Shown here one piece after another: positions 27,420 to 35,884 of a stretch of DNA of 64,000 nt. Each line of letters starts with the position of its first letter. Position 1 is the first letter of the stretch. Source of the stretch: Candidatus Gastranaerophilales bacterium (GTDB lineage Bacteria; Cyanobacteriota; Vampirovibrionia; Gastranaerophilales; Gastranaerophilaceae); the NCBI GenBank assembly GCA_944323155.1, contig CALURL010000009.1, forward strand, positions 17,429 to 81,428. The letters are read 5' to 3'. A program made the translations under genes and the position numbers. Below the pieces are notes generated by a model. That model made no database searches. It was not told where the DNA came from and worked only from the letters and a program-made list of their open reading frames with translations.

Positions 27420-27821
27420 ATGCGTTTTGGTATTTTTGTAATATTACTTCTAACAACGATAATGCCTGCCTATTCCAGACATTTGTATTTAGAAAAAGAC
27501 TATCAAAATGTCTGGTGCTCGTCAAATCATGGCACAAGTGAATACAGATTGTATGACGGCACCCGTGTAGACTGTGTTACAAACACACATGCAATAGAAT
27601 TTGACTTTGCAAACAAATGGGCTGAAAGTATAGGGCAATCGCTTTATTACGGCAAAAATCTTTCAAAAAAAGCCGGTATAGTGCTAATTATGGAAAATCC
27701 ACAAAAGGATTTAAGATATTTAAAAAGGCTTAAACTAGTCGCAAGCTCATACAACATTACAGTCTGGACAATTACCCCTGATGATATGAAGAAATATGTT
27801 TTAATAAACAATAAAAAATAA
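27420..27821 (+). CDS. Secreted PD-(D/E)xK-like protein, 133 aa
   Basis: Signal peptide MRFGIFVILLLTTIMPAYS (1-19). The mature part has DGTRVDCVTNTHAIEFDFANKWAESIGQSLYYGKN: D, then E-F-D, then K spaced as in PD-(D/E)xK nuclease folds, and the family is found widely as 'hypothetical'. A secreted or lipoprotein nuclease is possible but unproven. Leaderless start. Confidence 0.7.
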   Translation: MRFGIFVILLLTTIMPAYSRHLYLEKDYQNVWCSSNHGTSEYRLYDGTRVDCVTNTHAIEFDFANKWAESIGQSLYYGKNLSKKAGIVLIMENPQKDLRYLKRLKLVASSYNITVWTITPDDMKKYVLINNKK

Positions 27822-27873
27822 ATTATGCTACTATATAAATATAAAGACTTGGTATTAAGAAGAGCAGGGAAAA

Positions 27874-29070
27874 ATGTTAAAAAAACTATTAACTTTTGTT
27901 GTTTCATTATTACTTATACAAAATATATGTATGGCGCAGCCGGTAAGTTTTGTATACATAAACGGTTCAAACAACAACGATGAAAAAATGCGCAACTGGT
28001 TTTTGGAAGGCGTTGACAAACTTCATCCGATGTTGAAAAAAAAGTTTGAAGAGAATAAACAAATTAAAGAAGCATTCCTCGAAAAAAATATTGGCTACAC
28101 AATTAATGAAACACCTTCAATATTTTTCTGGGGTGACAAAAGCCAGAAAAACCTTGAATTTGTACAAAATCAACTTGACTTAAGTAAAGCCCTGAGCCCT
28201 ACAATTGCATATCAAGTTAGATCAATGCTTGCCTCATTTCTCCATGATGCAATCTGGGTTCAAAAACAACAACATATGCTGCCAATTCTTGATGAACTTA
28301 ACGACAAGATAAAAGATGAAAAATCAAAAGGCAACAATGTAATTCTATTCGGGTATTCAGCAGGAAGTTTTATCACTTACGAATACATGTTTAATAAACT
28401 TCCTTATATAAACCTTGAAAACCTTTTTAATTCACTGAACGTAAGCGATAATTTTAAACAGTTTGTAAAAGAAAATCCGCAAAATGATACCTGTATTTCA
28501 GCACTTTCAGCCGCAAACATTGGAATTGTTTCTCAAAGCGGAAACTTAGTATTCCAAAAATCTGAGGACACTTTAAAAGAAAATTATGTAAAACTAAATG
28601 AAGTAACAAATCAGGTTTGTGTTCCGGATAACGCTCTTATGGGAATTGTAAATTTTGCAAGTCCGCTTGTTCTATTCTATTCAGACCTCGCAGATCCTGA
28701 GTATGAAATTAACTATTACAACAAATTAATGCTTAAATACATCATAGAAAAAGGATTATTTTTCATAACTGTTAACTACCGTGAAGATCCTATGGGCTTT
28801 CCTTCCACAAAAAATCTTACAATAGATGAGATGGAAAAAATTACCAATATGGAATTTGAAAACCCGAAAGGATTTATCTACGATAATTCAAGCGTATGGA
28901 GCAAACGTTCATTCCTTTTTGCCCATACATCATACTGGAGTTCAAGAAGGACATTCTCAAATGCGGTTGTAAAAGCATTTGTTAACGGCTATAAACTTCA
29001 ATATGACAAAGAATTTCAACAAAAAGTTCTAAAGAATAATAAAGCAAAAATTAAATACGAAATGTTATAA
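27874..29070 (+). CDS. Secreted alpha/beta-hydrolase-like protein
   Basis: 398 residues. Signal peptide MLKKLLTFVVSLLLIQNICMA. The nucleophile elbow is GYSAGS (160-165), Ser162. The first strand FVYINGSNN resembles an oxyanion strand. The acid and His of the triad cannot be placed with certainty; H near 348 (FAHTSYWS) is a candidate. It heads a three-gene run: 194-aa unknown (11 bases later) then nagZ. Confidence 0.8.
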   Translation: MLKKLLTFVVSLLLIQNICMAQPVSFVYINGSNNNDEKMRNWFLEGVDKLHPMLKKKFEENKQIKEAFLEKNIGYTINETPSIFFWGDKSQKNLEFVQNQLDLSKALSPTIAYQVRSMLASFLHDAIWVQKQQHMLPILDELNDKIKDEKSKGNNVILFGYSAGSFITYEYMFNKLPYINLENLFNSLNVSDNFKQFVKENPQNDTCISALSAANIGIVSQSGNLVFQKSEDTLKENYVKLNEVTNQVCVPDNALMGIVNFASPLVLFYSDLADPEYEINYYNKLMLKYIIEKGLFFITVNYREDPMGFPSTKNLTIDEMEKITNMEFENPKGFIYDNSSVWSKRSFLFAHTSYWSSRRTFSNAVVKAFVNGYKLQYDKEFQQKVLKNNKAKIKYEML

Positions 29071-29081
29071 AAGGAGACACT

Positions 29082-29666
29082 ATGAATTTTGAAGAAGGCG
29101 CACAATTTGATCCGGGATTTATACCTCATATTCAGGCATTTATACCGAGCATAGAAAATATTTACAGAAACTTACACAATTTCAAAAATTTCAGCCAGAA
29201 AAAAGCTCATTTCAAAATGTTTTACGGCAAAATACAAACTCTGCTGAAAAATTATATAGGTTTTTATCTTGGCTGCATGCTATGGGCTGTTTATATAAAA
29301 AACTTAAGCGGCAAACCAATATTAAACAATCTGTGCATAGGCGGAGAATATAACGAAGAAGATACTTTAGCAGAAGTTGATTTTATAGAAAAATACATAG
29401 AACAGCTAAAAAAAGACGTAAAATATTACATGAACCAGACATTTGAAATTGATGATGAATCAATGAATATAATTGCAGCTTACAGAAGTTTTCTAAAGGC
29501 AAATAAAGGTTTTATAAATGCAAAAACAACAGATAATATAATAATTCCTGACTCCTTCAAAAAACCTTCCTCAAGCGAACTTGATACTATTATCAAAAAA
29601 ATCGAAGAAGTTATAGAAACCGGCAAATTGTCAGATTTGTACCCTCTGGCACCAACAATTCTATAA
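29082..29666 (+). CDS. Hypothetical protein, 194 aa
   Basis: Helical, soluble; a mildly hydrophobic helix near 62-80 (IGFYLGCMLWAVYIKN). Shine-Dalgarno AAAGGAG. It lies between the lipase-like gene and nagZ on one transcript, so a shared role in envelope turnover is possible. Not recognised. Confidence 0.8.
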   Translation: MNFEEGAQFDPGFIPHIQAFIPSIENIYRNLHNFKNFSQKKAHFKMFYGKIQTLLKNYIGFYLGCMLWAVYIKNLSGKPILNNLCIGGEYNEEDTLAEVDFIEKYIEQLKKDVKYYMNQTFEIDDESMNIIAAYRSFLKANKGFINAKTTDNIIIPDSFKKPSSSELDTIIKKIEEVIETGKLSDLYPLAPTIL

Positions 29667-29676
29667 AAGGTTAATT

Positions 29677-30648
29677 ATGGATATAAAAGAAAAATTATAC
29701 CAGATGTTTATTCTCGGAACAGAAGGCGGCGGGCTTGAGTGCGCACTGAAAAATAATCTTGGCGGAATTATATTTTTCACAAAAGATATTCAATCTCCAA
29801 AACAGTTTCAAGATTTAATTTCTACGCTAAAAATTCAGGCAAAAACTCCTTTATTTCTTTCGATAGATCAGGAAGGCGGAAGGGTAGAAAGAACTGAAAA
29901 CATTCACCACGGCAAAAAATACCTTTCTTCCCGATATGCTTATGCCAGAGGCGAAGAATTTTTAAAATCACAAACTAACGAAATTGCAAAAGAATTAAAA
30001 AGTTACGGCATAAATCTAAATTTTGCGCCCTGTATTGATGTTGACACAAATCCTGCTAATCCGATTATTGGAGAACGTGCATTTTCTAATAATCCTGAAG
30101 ATGTTATTAAAGCAGAAAAAATTGTATCACAGACATATCGCGAAAACGGAATTATACCTTGCGTAAAACATTTTCCAGGACACGGCGATGCAAATGCGGA
30201 CAGTCATCTGACTTTGCCGCAAATCAATCTGCCGCTTCAAGAAATGGAAAAAATTCACATAAAACCTTTCAAAGCCTGCGCAAAAACTATCGAAATGGTA
30301 ATGGCTGCGCATCTTCACTGCACATGTTTTGAGAAATATGAAATTCCAACTTCATTAAGCAAAAATGCAATTTCATACCTGAGAAACAACCTGAACTTTA
30401 ACGGTGTAATTATTTCCGATGATATGATGATGAAAGGAGTTGCCCAGTTTGGTTTAAAAGAGGCATTTGAACGCGGAATTCGCGCAGGACTAAATATGTT
30501 TATCTACAGAAATTCCACGCCAGAAGTTATTAATGCGATTGAAAATGTTGCAAAATCAGCCTTACAAGATAATGAACTTTTCCAAAATATTGAATTTTCT
30601 TATGAAAAAATTACAAATCTAAAACAAAAATTCAAGCTCTTGAACTAA
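29677..30648 (+). CDS. nagZ: Beta-N-acetylhexosaminidase (GH3, NagZ)
   Basis: Removes GlcNAc from muropeptides during peptidoglycan recycling. SIDQEGGRVER (62-72), KHFPGHG (164-170) with the D-x-H pair in DANADSH, and the nucleophile Asp in ISDDMMM (248/249) are intact. 323 residues is the single-domain NagZ size with no signal peptide, so it is cytoplasmic. Confidence 0.94.
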   Translation: MDIKEKLYQMFILGTEGGGLECALKNNLGGIIFFTKDIQSPKQFQDLISTLKIQAKTPLFLSIDQEGGRVERTENIHHGKKYLSSRYAYARGEEFLKSQTNEIAKELKSYGINLNFAPCIDVDTNPANPIIGERAFSNNPEDVIKAEKIVSQTYRENGIIPCVKHFPGHGDANADSHLTLPQINLPLQEMEKIHIKPFKACAKTIEMVMAAHLHCTCFEKYEIPTSLSKNAISYLRNNLNFNGVIISDDMMMKGVAQFGLKEAFERGIRAGLNMFIYRNSTPEVINAIENVAKSALQDNELFQNIEFSYEKITNLKQKFKLLN

Positions 30649-30676
30649 CACCTCTGGACTTATCTCAAAAAATCAG

Positions 30677-30682
30677 TATAAT
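30677..30682 (+). promoter_or_regulatory. -10 box close to start codon
   Basis: TATAAT nine bases before the ATG at 30692; the leader would be at most a few bases. Confidence 0.5.
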
Positions 30683-30691
30683 TATCATGAT

Positions 30692-31780
30692 ATGGCTGAT
30701 TTGAATTTGGGACATTTAATAACAAAATTCGTTAATTATCAGGCGCTTAATGCAAACAAAGCACCAAGTCAGCCTGCAAATCAAGCCGCATTCAATGTTC
30801 CGCAAAGCAATACACCGGCACCTGCTGCGCAGTCAACAAATTCATCAGCCCCTCAAATGGGTAATATGGGCGGCACAGGGCAAGCTGCATATGTTAAAGA
30901 TTTAATGAAAATGCCACAGAATATGAATGAATTTATTTTTATTTATCAGAATAAAATGTCCTTCACGCAATTCAACCAGCAGTTTGCCATGCGAATGAAT
31001 ATGTACAGAAACAACCTTTCTCAAACTCAAGCCCAAATTCTTGCGCAACTGCAGGGACTTTCTGTTACAGAAGCCCAAAATATGCTTCTTAATGGCAGCA
31101 AAACAGTATTAAATCAACTGCAGTATTCATTGAAAAATCTTCCGCTTTCGGCTTCCGGAATGATTAATCTCAGTGATATCGCAGCGTTAATTCAAGCAAA
31201 CGGCAAAGACGCTATTACCAAACTAATCTCTGCCATGGCAAATTCTGCAAAACTTGGAATAACTGATTTAACCCAGCTTAAAGATACTGCAAAGCTCATA
31301 AACGCAAGTATAGCAGCAGCTTCACAAAACGATTCCGCGCAAACAATGAAACTCCTGTTACTTTTGTATCTTCCATGGCTGCCATTACAGGAAGGAACAG
31401 GTTTTGACCTTGAAATTGAAGCCAATGACAAAGGTAATGACAGTGACAGTATTTTGATAATTACAATTACTACAATAAATTACGGAAAAGTTACGGCAAC
31501 TCTTATTCTTGAAAGTTCAAATTCAGTGCATGTAAATATCGAATGTTCTTCGGATTTTCCAAAAGACGAGCTTATGTTACGTATTGAAAATGATGAAAAA
31601 CACTATTCAATGCAATCTGTTGTATCATTCGAAACAACATCAACAAAACCAAAACTTCAACACAACGACAAACCAGAAGCAAAAATCAATATGTCAAACA
31701 CTAATGAAATAAACCCATATATGCTATTAATGGCTCATACAATAATCAGACATGTTATAGAATTGGATAAAGAAAAATAA
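30692..31780 (+). CDS. Hypothetical protein with FliK-C-like tail, 362 aa
   Basis: Low-complexity Pro/Ala/Gln/Asn linker at 22-65, a helical part 75-230, and a C-terminal 230-330 that is beta-rich (ITITTINYGKVTATLILESSNSVHVNIECSS). The last part has the alternating strand pattern of the flagellar hook-length C-domain, but no flagellar gene is near. No signal peptide. Function unknown. Confidence 0.7.
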   Translation: MADLNLGHLITKFVNYQALNANKAPSQPANQAAFNVPQSNTPAPAAQSTNSSAPQMGNMGGTGQAAYVKDLMKMPQNMNEFIFIYQNKMSFTQFNQQFAMRMNMYRNNLSQTQAQILAQLQGLSVTEAQNMLLNGSKTVLNQLQYSLKNLPLSASGMINLSDIAALIQANGKDAITKLISAMANSAKLGITDLTQLKDTAKLINASIAAASQNDSAQTMKLLLLLYLPWLPLQEGTGFDLEIEANDKGNDSDSILIITITTINYGKVTATLILESSNSVHVNIECSSDFPKDELMLRIENDEKHYSMQSVVSFETTSTKPKLQHNDKPEAKINMSNTNEINPYMLLMAHTIIRHVIELDKEK

Positions 31781-31784
31781 AGAA

Positions 31785-31910
31785 TTAACAGATTATTTTT
31801 CTGGCATAAGCTTTACAAACAGCGTTAGTACTATTTTTAGCATCCAATTTTTTATAAACATTTCTACAATGATTATATAATGTATATTTTGAAATTTTAA
31901 GCATATTGGT
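31785..31910 (-). pseudogene. Remnant of LuxR-type HTH regulator (C-terminal fragment)
   Basis: Reading on the minus strand: MLKISKYTLYNHCRNVYKK then LDAKNSTNAVCKAYARK, then TAA at 31785. This is the recognition-helix half of a LuxR/GerE HTH and resembles residues 37-70 of the protein at 59042-59293. The N-terminal half and start are missing; the frame runs straight into the Xre fragment on the other strand. Confidence 0.8.
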
Positions 31911-32011
31911 CAAATCGAACGTGGTCTCGCCAATCCGACTCTCGAAAAAATTATTAAACTCGCCGATGTTCTTGAAGTAGATGTAAAAGATTTATTCGAT
32001 TTCTCTTTCTA
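31893..32011 (+). pseudogene. Remnant of Xre regulator (C-terminal fragment)
   Basis: Plus-strand frame after a TGA at 31890: HIGQIERGLANPTLEKIIKL then ADVLEVDVKDLFDFSF and a stop. This is the C-terminal half of an HTH_3 domain. The first helices and start are missing. It overlaps the LuxR fragment on the other strand, so a deletion joined the inner parts of two divergent genes. Confidence 0.8.
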
Positions 32012-32076
32012 ACAATTTTTAACAAATTACCCAGATTTTCATTATGTGCTAAAATAATCCCATAAGGAGGTATGCA

Positions 32077-32454
32077 ATGAGATTTGTACATGCAATGATC
32101 AGGGTTAAAAACATTGATGAATCAATGAAATTCTACACAGAACTTTTGGGGATGAACCGAACAGGAGAAGTTAAACTTGATGACTGTACTTTGTACTATT
32201 TGAGCGACGAAGACGGTCAAACTCAAATCGAACTTACTTACAACAACGAAACGCCAAAAGACGGTTACAAAAATGGAAATGCATTTGGACATTTTGCATT
32301 CCAGACTAATTCCATAGAAGAATTTACGGAAAAAATGCATAAGTTCGGCTATAAATATTTCTACGAACCATATTTCATGCCGGAAATCGATATGTATGTT
32401 GCATTCTTAAAAGATCCTGACGGTAATGAAATTGAGATTATGGGTAAAAAATAA
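32077..32454 (+). CDS. Glyoxalase/VOC-family protein (lactoylglutathione lyase-like)
   Basis: 125 residues, a single VOC domain pair. Putative metal ligands are H5, a Glu in QIELTYN, H in FGHFAF and E in NEIEIMG, as in glyoxalase I. FYTELLGM and FLKDPDGN are family signatures. It probably detoxifies methylglyoxal; thiol cofactor unknown. Strong Shine-Dalgarno AAGGAGG. Confidence 0.9.
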   Translation: MRFVHAMIRVKNIDESMKFYTELLGMNRTGEVKLDDCTLYYLSDEDGQTQIELTYNNETPKDGYKNGNAFGHFAFQTNSIEEFTEKMHKFGYKYFYEPYFMPEIDMYVAFLKDPDGNEIEIMGKK

Positions 32455-32459
32455 AGTAT

Positions 32460-32485
32460 AAAAAGGCGGGAAATCCGCCTTTTTT
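32460..32485 (+). terminator. Terminator of glyoxalase gene
   Basis: Stem AAAAGGCGG / CCGCCTTTTTT. Confidence 0.9.
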
Positions 32486-32594
32486 GTTGGAATTATAAAA
32501 AAGTTTTATTTGTTGGGGTAGAAACTACAATTACTTAAAAGATTTTGTTGTAATTGTTGAAGGTAAGGTATACTTGTCCAAAAAATAAAACTTA

Positions 32595-32640
32595 TTCCCT
32601 CTCCTAATGGGAGAGGGTGCCCGAAGGGCGTGTGAGGGAA
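32595..32640 (+). repeat. Dispersed three-stem repeat, family B
   Basis: Outer stem TTCCCTC / GAGGGAA, inner stems CCTCTCC-TAAT-GGGAGAGG and GCCC-GAA-GGGC, so it can fold as a small cloverleaf. A second copy is at 32889-32936 and a shorter piece at 48583-48606. Confidence 0.8.
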
Positions 32641-32721
32641 CAGGTAAAACATGCTTCTTAGCGATTTAATATTTTCATTCCAAAGGGTAAGATTCCGAAA
32701 CAAGTTCGGAATGACATTCTG

Positions 32722-32780
32722 TGTAGGTTGGGGTTTCTACCCCAACAAAAAATGTAGGTTGGGCATACCTGCCCAACAAA
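32722..32780 (+). repeat. Tandem pair of family A repeats
   Basis: First unit has stem TTGGGG / CCCCAA around TTTCTA, second unit has TTGGGC / GCCCAA around ATACCT; both begin TGTAGG and end CAACAAA. Confidence 0.85.
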
Positions 32781-32888
32781 TCAAGTGGTGTAACAAATAG
32801 CCCCTCTACCTTACTCTCTCACCAAAGGGGCGAGAGGTGCTACGCATGTACGTACCTGTGCAAATCTTCGAAAAACTTTAGAGTTCTT

Positions 32889-32936
32889 GTTCCCTCTCCT
32901 GATGGGAGAGGGTGCCCGAAGGGTGGGTGAGTGAAC
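32889..32936 (+). repeat. Dispersed three-stem repeat, family B (second copy)
   Basis: Same order as the copy at 32595, with outer stem GTTCCCTC / GTGAAC partly decayed. Confidence 0.75.
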
Positions 32937-32944
32937 GATTAGAT

Positions 32945-33003
32945 TGTAGGTTGGGGTTTCCACCCCAACAAAAAATGTAGGTTGGGCATACCTGCCCAAC
33001 TAC
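32945..33003 (+). repeat. Tandem pair of family A repeats
   Basis: Same two-unit arrangement as 32722-32780, ending six bases before the stop codon of the TPR gene. Confidence 0.85.
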
Positions 33004-33008
33004 AAAAA

Positions 33009-34535
33009 CTACTGCAGTGTGCTTAATTTGTCATTAATTTCATTCATCAAATTAACGTCATCAGTTTGACGTGCGTAATTCTGCGCTTTTTGTAAAAGAC
33101 TCTTTGCTTTTGCAGAATTTCCGTATTCAACCATGATGTCTGCTGCTTTGTTGTAATTCTGTGCGACTTTTAGGGGCGCTTCTGCATCAGTGTAATGTCT
33201 TACGGCTTTTGAATACGATTTCAAAGCTTCTTGCGGCTCGCCAAATTTTTCGTAAGCGCCTGCAATGCTTGATGAAATAAAACCTTTAACACGCGAATTG
33301 TCAGTCTGTTCAGCTAAATCATTTGCTATTGAATAATAATCCATAGCTTCTTGATCATACATGTCTTTGTAAATATTTCCCATTTTGGTCAAAGATGTAG
33401 ACTGCGCAACAAGGTTATCAGCAGCCCCTGCAAACGCAACTGATGAAAAATAATGATCAAGCGCCGGTTTAATCTGGTTTACATCATCATAAATCTGCGC
33501 CATTGAATAATGAGCTTTTGTTTTTACGTTGTTGTCAGAAGTATTTTTAACTGCTTGATTGTAGCTTTTTAAAGCCTGCGCGTAATAGTCGTGATCATCG
33601 TAAATTCTGCCGACTTCATAGAAAATTTTTGATTTAGTTTCTGTGTCGCCGATTTCTTCTGCACGAATTAATGCTTTTTCAAAATTTTCTATTGCTTTTT
33701 TAGGTTCGTTAGCGTAGGCAAGTTTTTTAGATTGAATAAATAGAGATTTCAATTCCTTGTCTTGCGGAACAAGTGATTTAACCTTAGATTCTGTGGCGAT
33801 TTCCTGTTCTATTGGCTCTTTGATTGTCTCGTTAACTGTTGTTTTATGTTCAGTTTTTTCCTTTTTTTCGGTTGAACCTTCGGGGAATTTTACAAGGAAT
33901 TGCGGGTTAATATCATTTTCGTTGTATTTGAAGTCTATTTGCTGTAAGAACAGTGCATCAACCCAATTTTCAACGACTTTAGAATCTTTATTAAGGGTTT
34001 TGGAGATAAATCCGTCGAGTATTGTTGAGGCATTTTTAAGATTAGATTTAATTAATTTAGTATTCGGGTTGTCTTTTTTGACTTGAGTTTCGATTAAAGA
34101 CAGATATCCGTTAACTTCTTCTTTCAGGTCGTCAGGAGTACCAATTGCGACTGCGGTATTTTTAAAATCTTTAAGGATTTGGGCGATATTAATTGTTGTA
34201 TTTTTTTGTAAGGCAGTTTGAACGTTTACCGGAGCGGCCTGTGGGGTTTGGGAAGCATTTCGGGCAGAATAATCAGCTTTGTGTGACTGAGCCTGACTTT
34301 GAATTTGAGACCGCATTTGTCTCCAGTCAACTTCACCTTGCTGTTGAGCTCTCTGGTAAGCCGGAGTGTAAACCGGTTTGTTTTGTTCTGTATATTGAAG
34401 CCCTTTACTTCTGGAATTTTGATCAGCCTCTTGTTCACGACGGGTAGAGGAGGTTTGTTCTTCGTCCTGTTTTTTCTTAACAGGGCCTCTTCCGTCTTTA
34501 ACTAAATATGGTCGTTGAAATACTCCGTTTAACAA
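33009..34535 (-). CDS. TPR-repeat protein, 508 aa
   Basis: No ATG near the start; TTG at 34535 follows AGAAGG by about ten bases and is the likely initiator. Residues 1-110 are Gln/Lys/Arg-rich and disordered; 110-210 helical; 245-505 hold about six tetratricopeptide repeats (for example IFYEVGRIYDDHDYYAQALKSYNQAV, ending RQTDDVNLMNEINDKLSTLQ). Protein-protein scaffold; no signal peptide. Partner unknown. Confidence 0.85.
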   Translation of the reverse strand: MLNGVFQRPYLVKDGRGPVKKKQDEEQTSSTRREQEADQNSRSKGLQYTEQNKPVYTPAYQRAQQQGEVDWRQMRSQIQSQAQSHKADYSARNASQTPQAAPVNVQTALQKNTTINIAQILKDFKNTAVAIGTPDDLKEEVNGYLSLIETQVKKDNPNTKLIKSNLKNASTILDGFISKTLNKDSKVVENWVDALFLQQIDFKYNENDINPQFLVKFPEGSTEKKEKTEHKTTVNETIKEPIEQEIATESKVKSLVPQDKELKSLFIQSKKLAYANEPKKAIENFEKALIRAEEIGDTETKSKIFYEVGRIYDDHDYYAQALKSYNQAVKNTSDNNVKTKAHYSMAQIYDDVNQIKPALDHYFSSVAFAGAADNLVAQSTSLTKMGNIYKDMYDQEAMDYYSIANDLAEQTDNSRVKGFISSSIAGAYEKFGEPQEALKSYSKAVRHYTDAEAPLKVAQNYNKAADIMVEYGNSAKAKSLLQKAQNYARQTDDVNLMNEINDKLSTLQ

Positions 34536-34638
34536 TTCAGACTTACCTTCTTCTATCTACCCAAGTACTATTTTGTATTTTAACTATATACTAAAACGCA
34601 CTTACTTTGTTCATACTTTTGTATGAAATCTATATGAA

Positions 34639-34860
34639 TTATTTAAGGTTTTTTAAATCAAAGTCAAAGATATCGAATGCTAATTTATCCAGTTCGTCAT
34701 AGAGAGTTTCAGAGTCTTGAATAATTTGATGAATAAGGCATCTAGCGTACCCCATTTCTTGAGAAGAGAGATTAAATTCCATATAATCATAGAGGATATT
34801 AACATATGCGACTATATTACCTAACTTTTCCAAAGTGTTGTAGTATTCGGTTCTGTTCAT
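34639..34860 (-). CDS. Small hypothetical protein, 73 aa
   Basis: Start ATG 34860 with GGAG seven bases before; a longer frame starts at 34926 without support. Acidic, helical (MNRTEYYNTLEKLGNIVAYV...). Divergent from the RHH gene; a 17-base direct repeat lies in the shared upstream region. Function unknown. Confidence 0.65.
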   Translation of the reverse strand: MNRTEYYNTLEKLGNIVAYVNILYDYMEFNLSSQEMGYARCLIHQIIQDSETLYDELDKLAFDIFDFDLKNLK

Positions 34861-34883
34861 AAATAACTCCATGGCACATCTTA

Positions 34884-34967
34884 TTACAAACTTATTATAA
34901 ACCTTTTCTAATTGATTTATTAACAAATAAACTGTAAAATTTACATAGGTTTACAAACTTATTATAA
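34884..34967. promoter_or_regulatory. Pair of 17-bp direct repeats, candidate RHH operator
   Basis: TTACAAACTTATTATAA occurs at 34884-34900 and again at 34951-34967, both between the divergent 73-aa gene and the RHH regulator gene; the second copy is 10 bases before the RHH ATG. Confidence 0.6.
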
Positions 34968-34977
34968 GAGAATTATC

Positions 34978-35136
34978 ATGGTCATAAAGCAGGATAAACA
35001 TAGATTTGTTGTTATTATAGAAAAAGATATATTTGAAAAATTTAAAATCGCAGCGGCAGAAGAAAATCGCTCCGCAAGTAATCTTGCAGCAAAATTGATT
35101 AATGATTATGTTAAACAACATAATCATAATGTATAA
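34978..35136 (+). CDS. Ribbon-helix-helix regulator, 52 aa
   Basis: Short frame: MVIKQDKHRFVVIIEKDIFE then KFKIAAAEENRSASNLAAK and LINDYVKQHNHNV. The beta strand HRFVVIIEKD, then two helices around ENRSASNLA, is the Arc/CopG/MetJ fold. No toxin gene follows; the next gene is a hydrolase whose -10 box overlaps this stop codon. It probably represses itself and the neighbour through the direct repeats. Confidence 0.8.
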   Translation: MVIKQDKHRFVVIIEKDIFEKFKIAAAEENRSASNLAAKLINDYVKQHNHNV

Positions 35137-35137
35137 T
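35132..35137 (+). promoter_or_regulatory. -10 box of leaderless hydrolase gene
   Basis: TATAAT across the RHH stop codon, six bases before ATG 35144; this decides the start among three in-frame ATGs. Confidence 0.6.
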
Positions 35138-35143
35138 GTTCTT

Positions 35144-35884
35144 ATGGAAGAACTGGTTTTACGCACATCAGATAATACAAAAATCGCGCTTAATCTCTAC
35201 AAATCCAGCCATAAAGAGGTTATTATTGTTGTGCACGGATGGTTTATGACAAAAGATAGCAAAGCCTTCAGATTTTTGGCAGAAAACTTAACTGAAAATT
35301 TCGACGTAATTACTATGGATTGCAGGGGACACGGAAAAAGTTCCGGATTTTATACTTTTACTGAAAAAGAAATTATTGACGTCAAAACTGTTGTGGATTT
35401 CGCAAAAAAAACTTATGAAAAAATTTATCTTATGGGATTTTCACTCGGCGGAGGGCTGGTGTTAATTCATCAGGCGATTGAAGCCGATGCAGACAAAATT
35501 ATTGCAGTATCCCCGCACCATAGCTTTGAAAAAATTGAAAATCACATCTGGAAAAAAGAGGCCTGGATTCCAACGTTCAAAAAAATGGAACTTAAACGCT
35601 GGTTTTCAATCCGGCCTTCTTGCATTTCATGCCTTATCGGCAAAAAAATTAAACCAATTGATATCGTTGAAAAAATAACTGTTCCGACACTTTTTATCGC
35701 AGGCGAAAAAGACCCCACAGTGTATCTCTGGCATACAAAAGCGCTTTTTGACAGGGCAAAATGTGAAAAAAGATTTGAAATTTTTAAAAACGGCAAGCAT
35801 GCAGAAGATTTGTTTCTGGAAGATCCGCAAAGATTTCTTAATCTCTGTGTTGATTTCCTGAAAACTCCTGCGAAAACTGTTTAA
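35144..35884 (+). CDS. Alpha/beta hydrolase
   Basis: 246 residues (start MEELVLRTSDN). HGWFM oxyanion region near 30, DCRGHGKS near 59, nucleophile elbow GFSLGG with Ser103, acid D in GEKDPTV near 188, and His in NGKHAE near 222. A complete serine-hydrolase triad, lacking a signal peptide, so cytoplasmic esterase or lysophospholipase type. ATG 35102 and 35129 are alternatives but overlap the RHH gene. Confidence 0.88.
   Translation: MEELVLRTSDNTKIALNLYKSSHKEVIIVVHGWFMTKDSKAFRFLAENLTENFDVITMDCRGHGKSSGFYTFTEKEIIDVKTVVDFAKKTYEKIYLMGFSLGGGLVLIHQAIEADADKIIAVSPHHSFEKIENHIWKKEAWIPTFKKMELKRWFSIRPSCISCLIGKKIKPIDIVEKITVPTLFIAGEKDPTVYLWHTKALFDRAKCEKRFEIFKNGKHAEDLFLEDPQRFLNLCVDFLKTPAKTV

Larger units (their letters stand above)
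32486..33008. other. Gene-free repeat island
   Basis: About 520 bases without a gene, formed of palindromic units: part of a family A element at 32509; family B at 32595-32640 and 32889-32936; a degenerate B-like stretch near 32801-32850; an ATTCCGAA/TTCGGAAT palindrome at 32692-32712; and two tandem family A pairs at 32722-32780 and 32945-33003. Confidence 0.8.

Noticed and set aside
30692..31780. FliK flagellar hook-length protein
   Set aside because: Resemblance is limited to strand pattern; no flagellar gene in the window.
32692..32712. ATTCCGAA/TTCGGAAT palindrome as an operator
   Set aside because: It lies inside a gene-free repeat island, with no promoter next to it; more likely another repeat.
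35478..35830. Open frames overlapping the alpha/beta hydrolase gene on both strands
   Set aside because: Shadows of a clearly coding frame.
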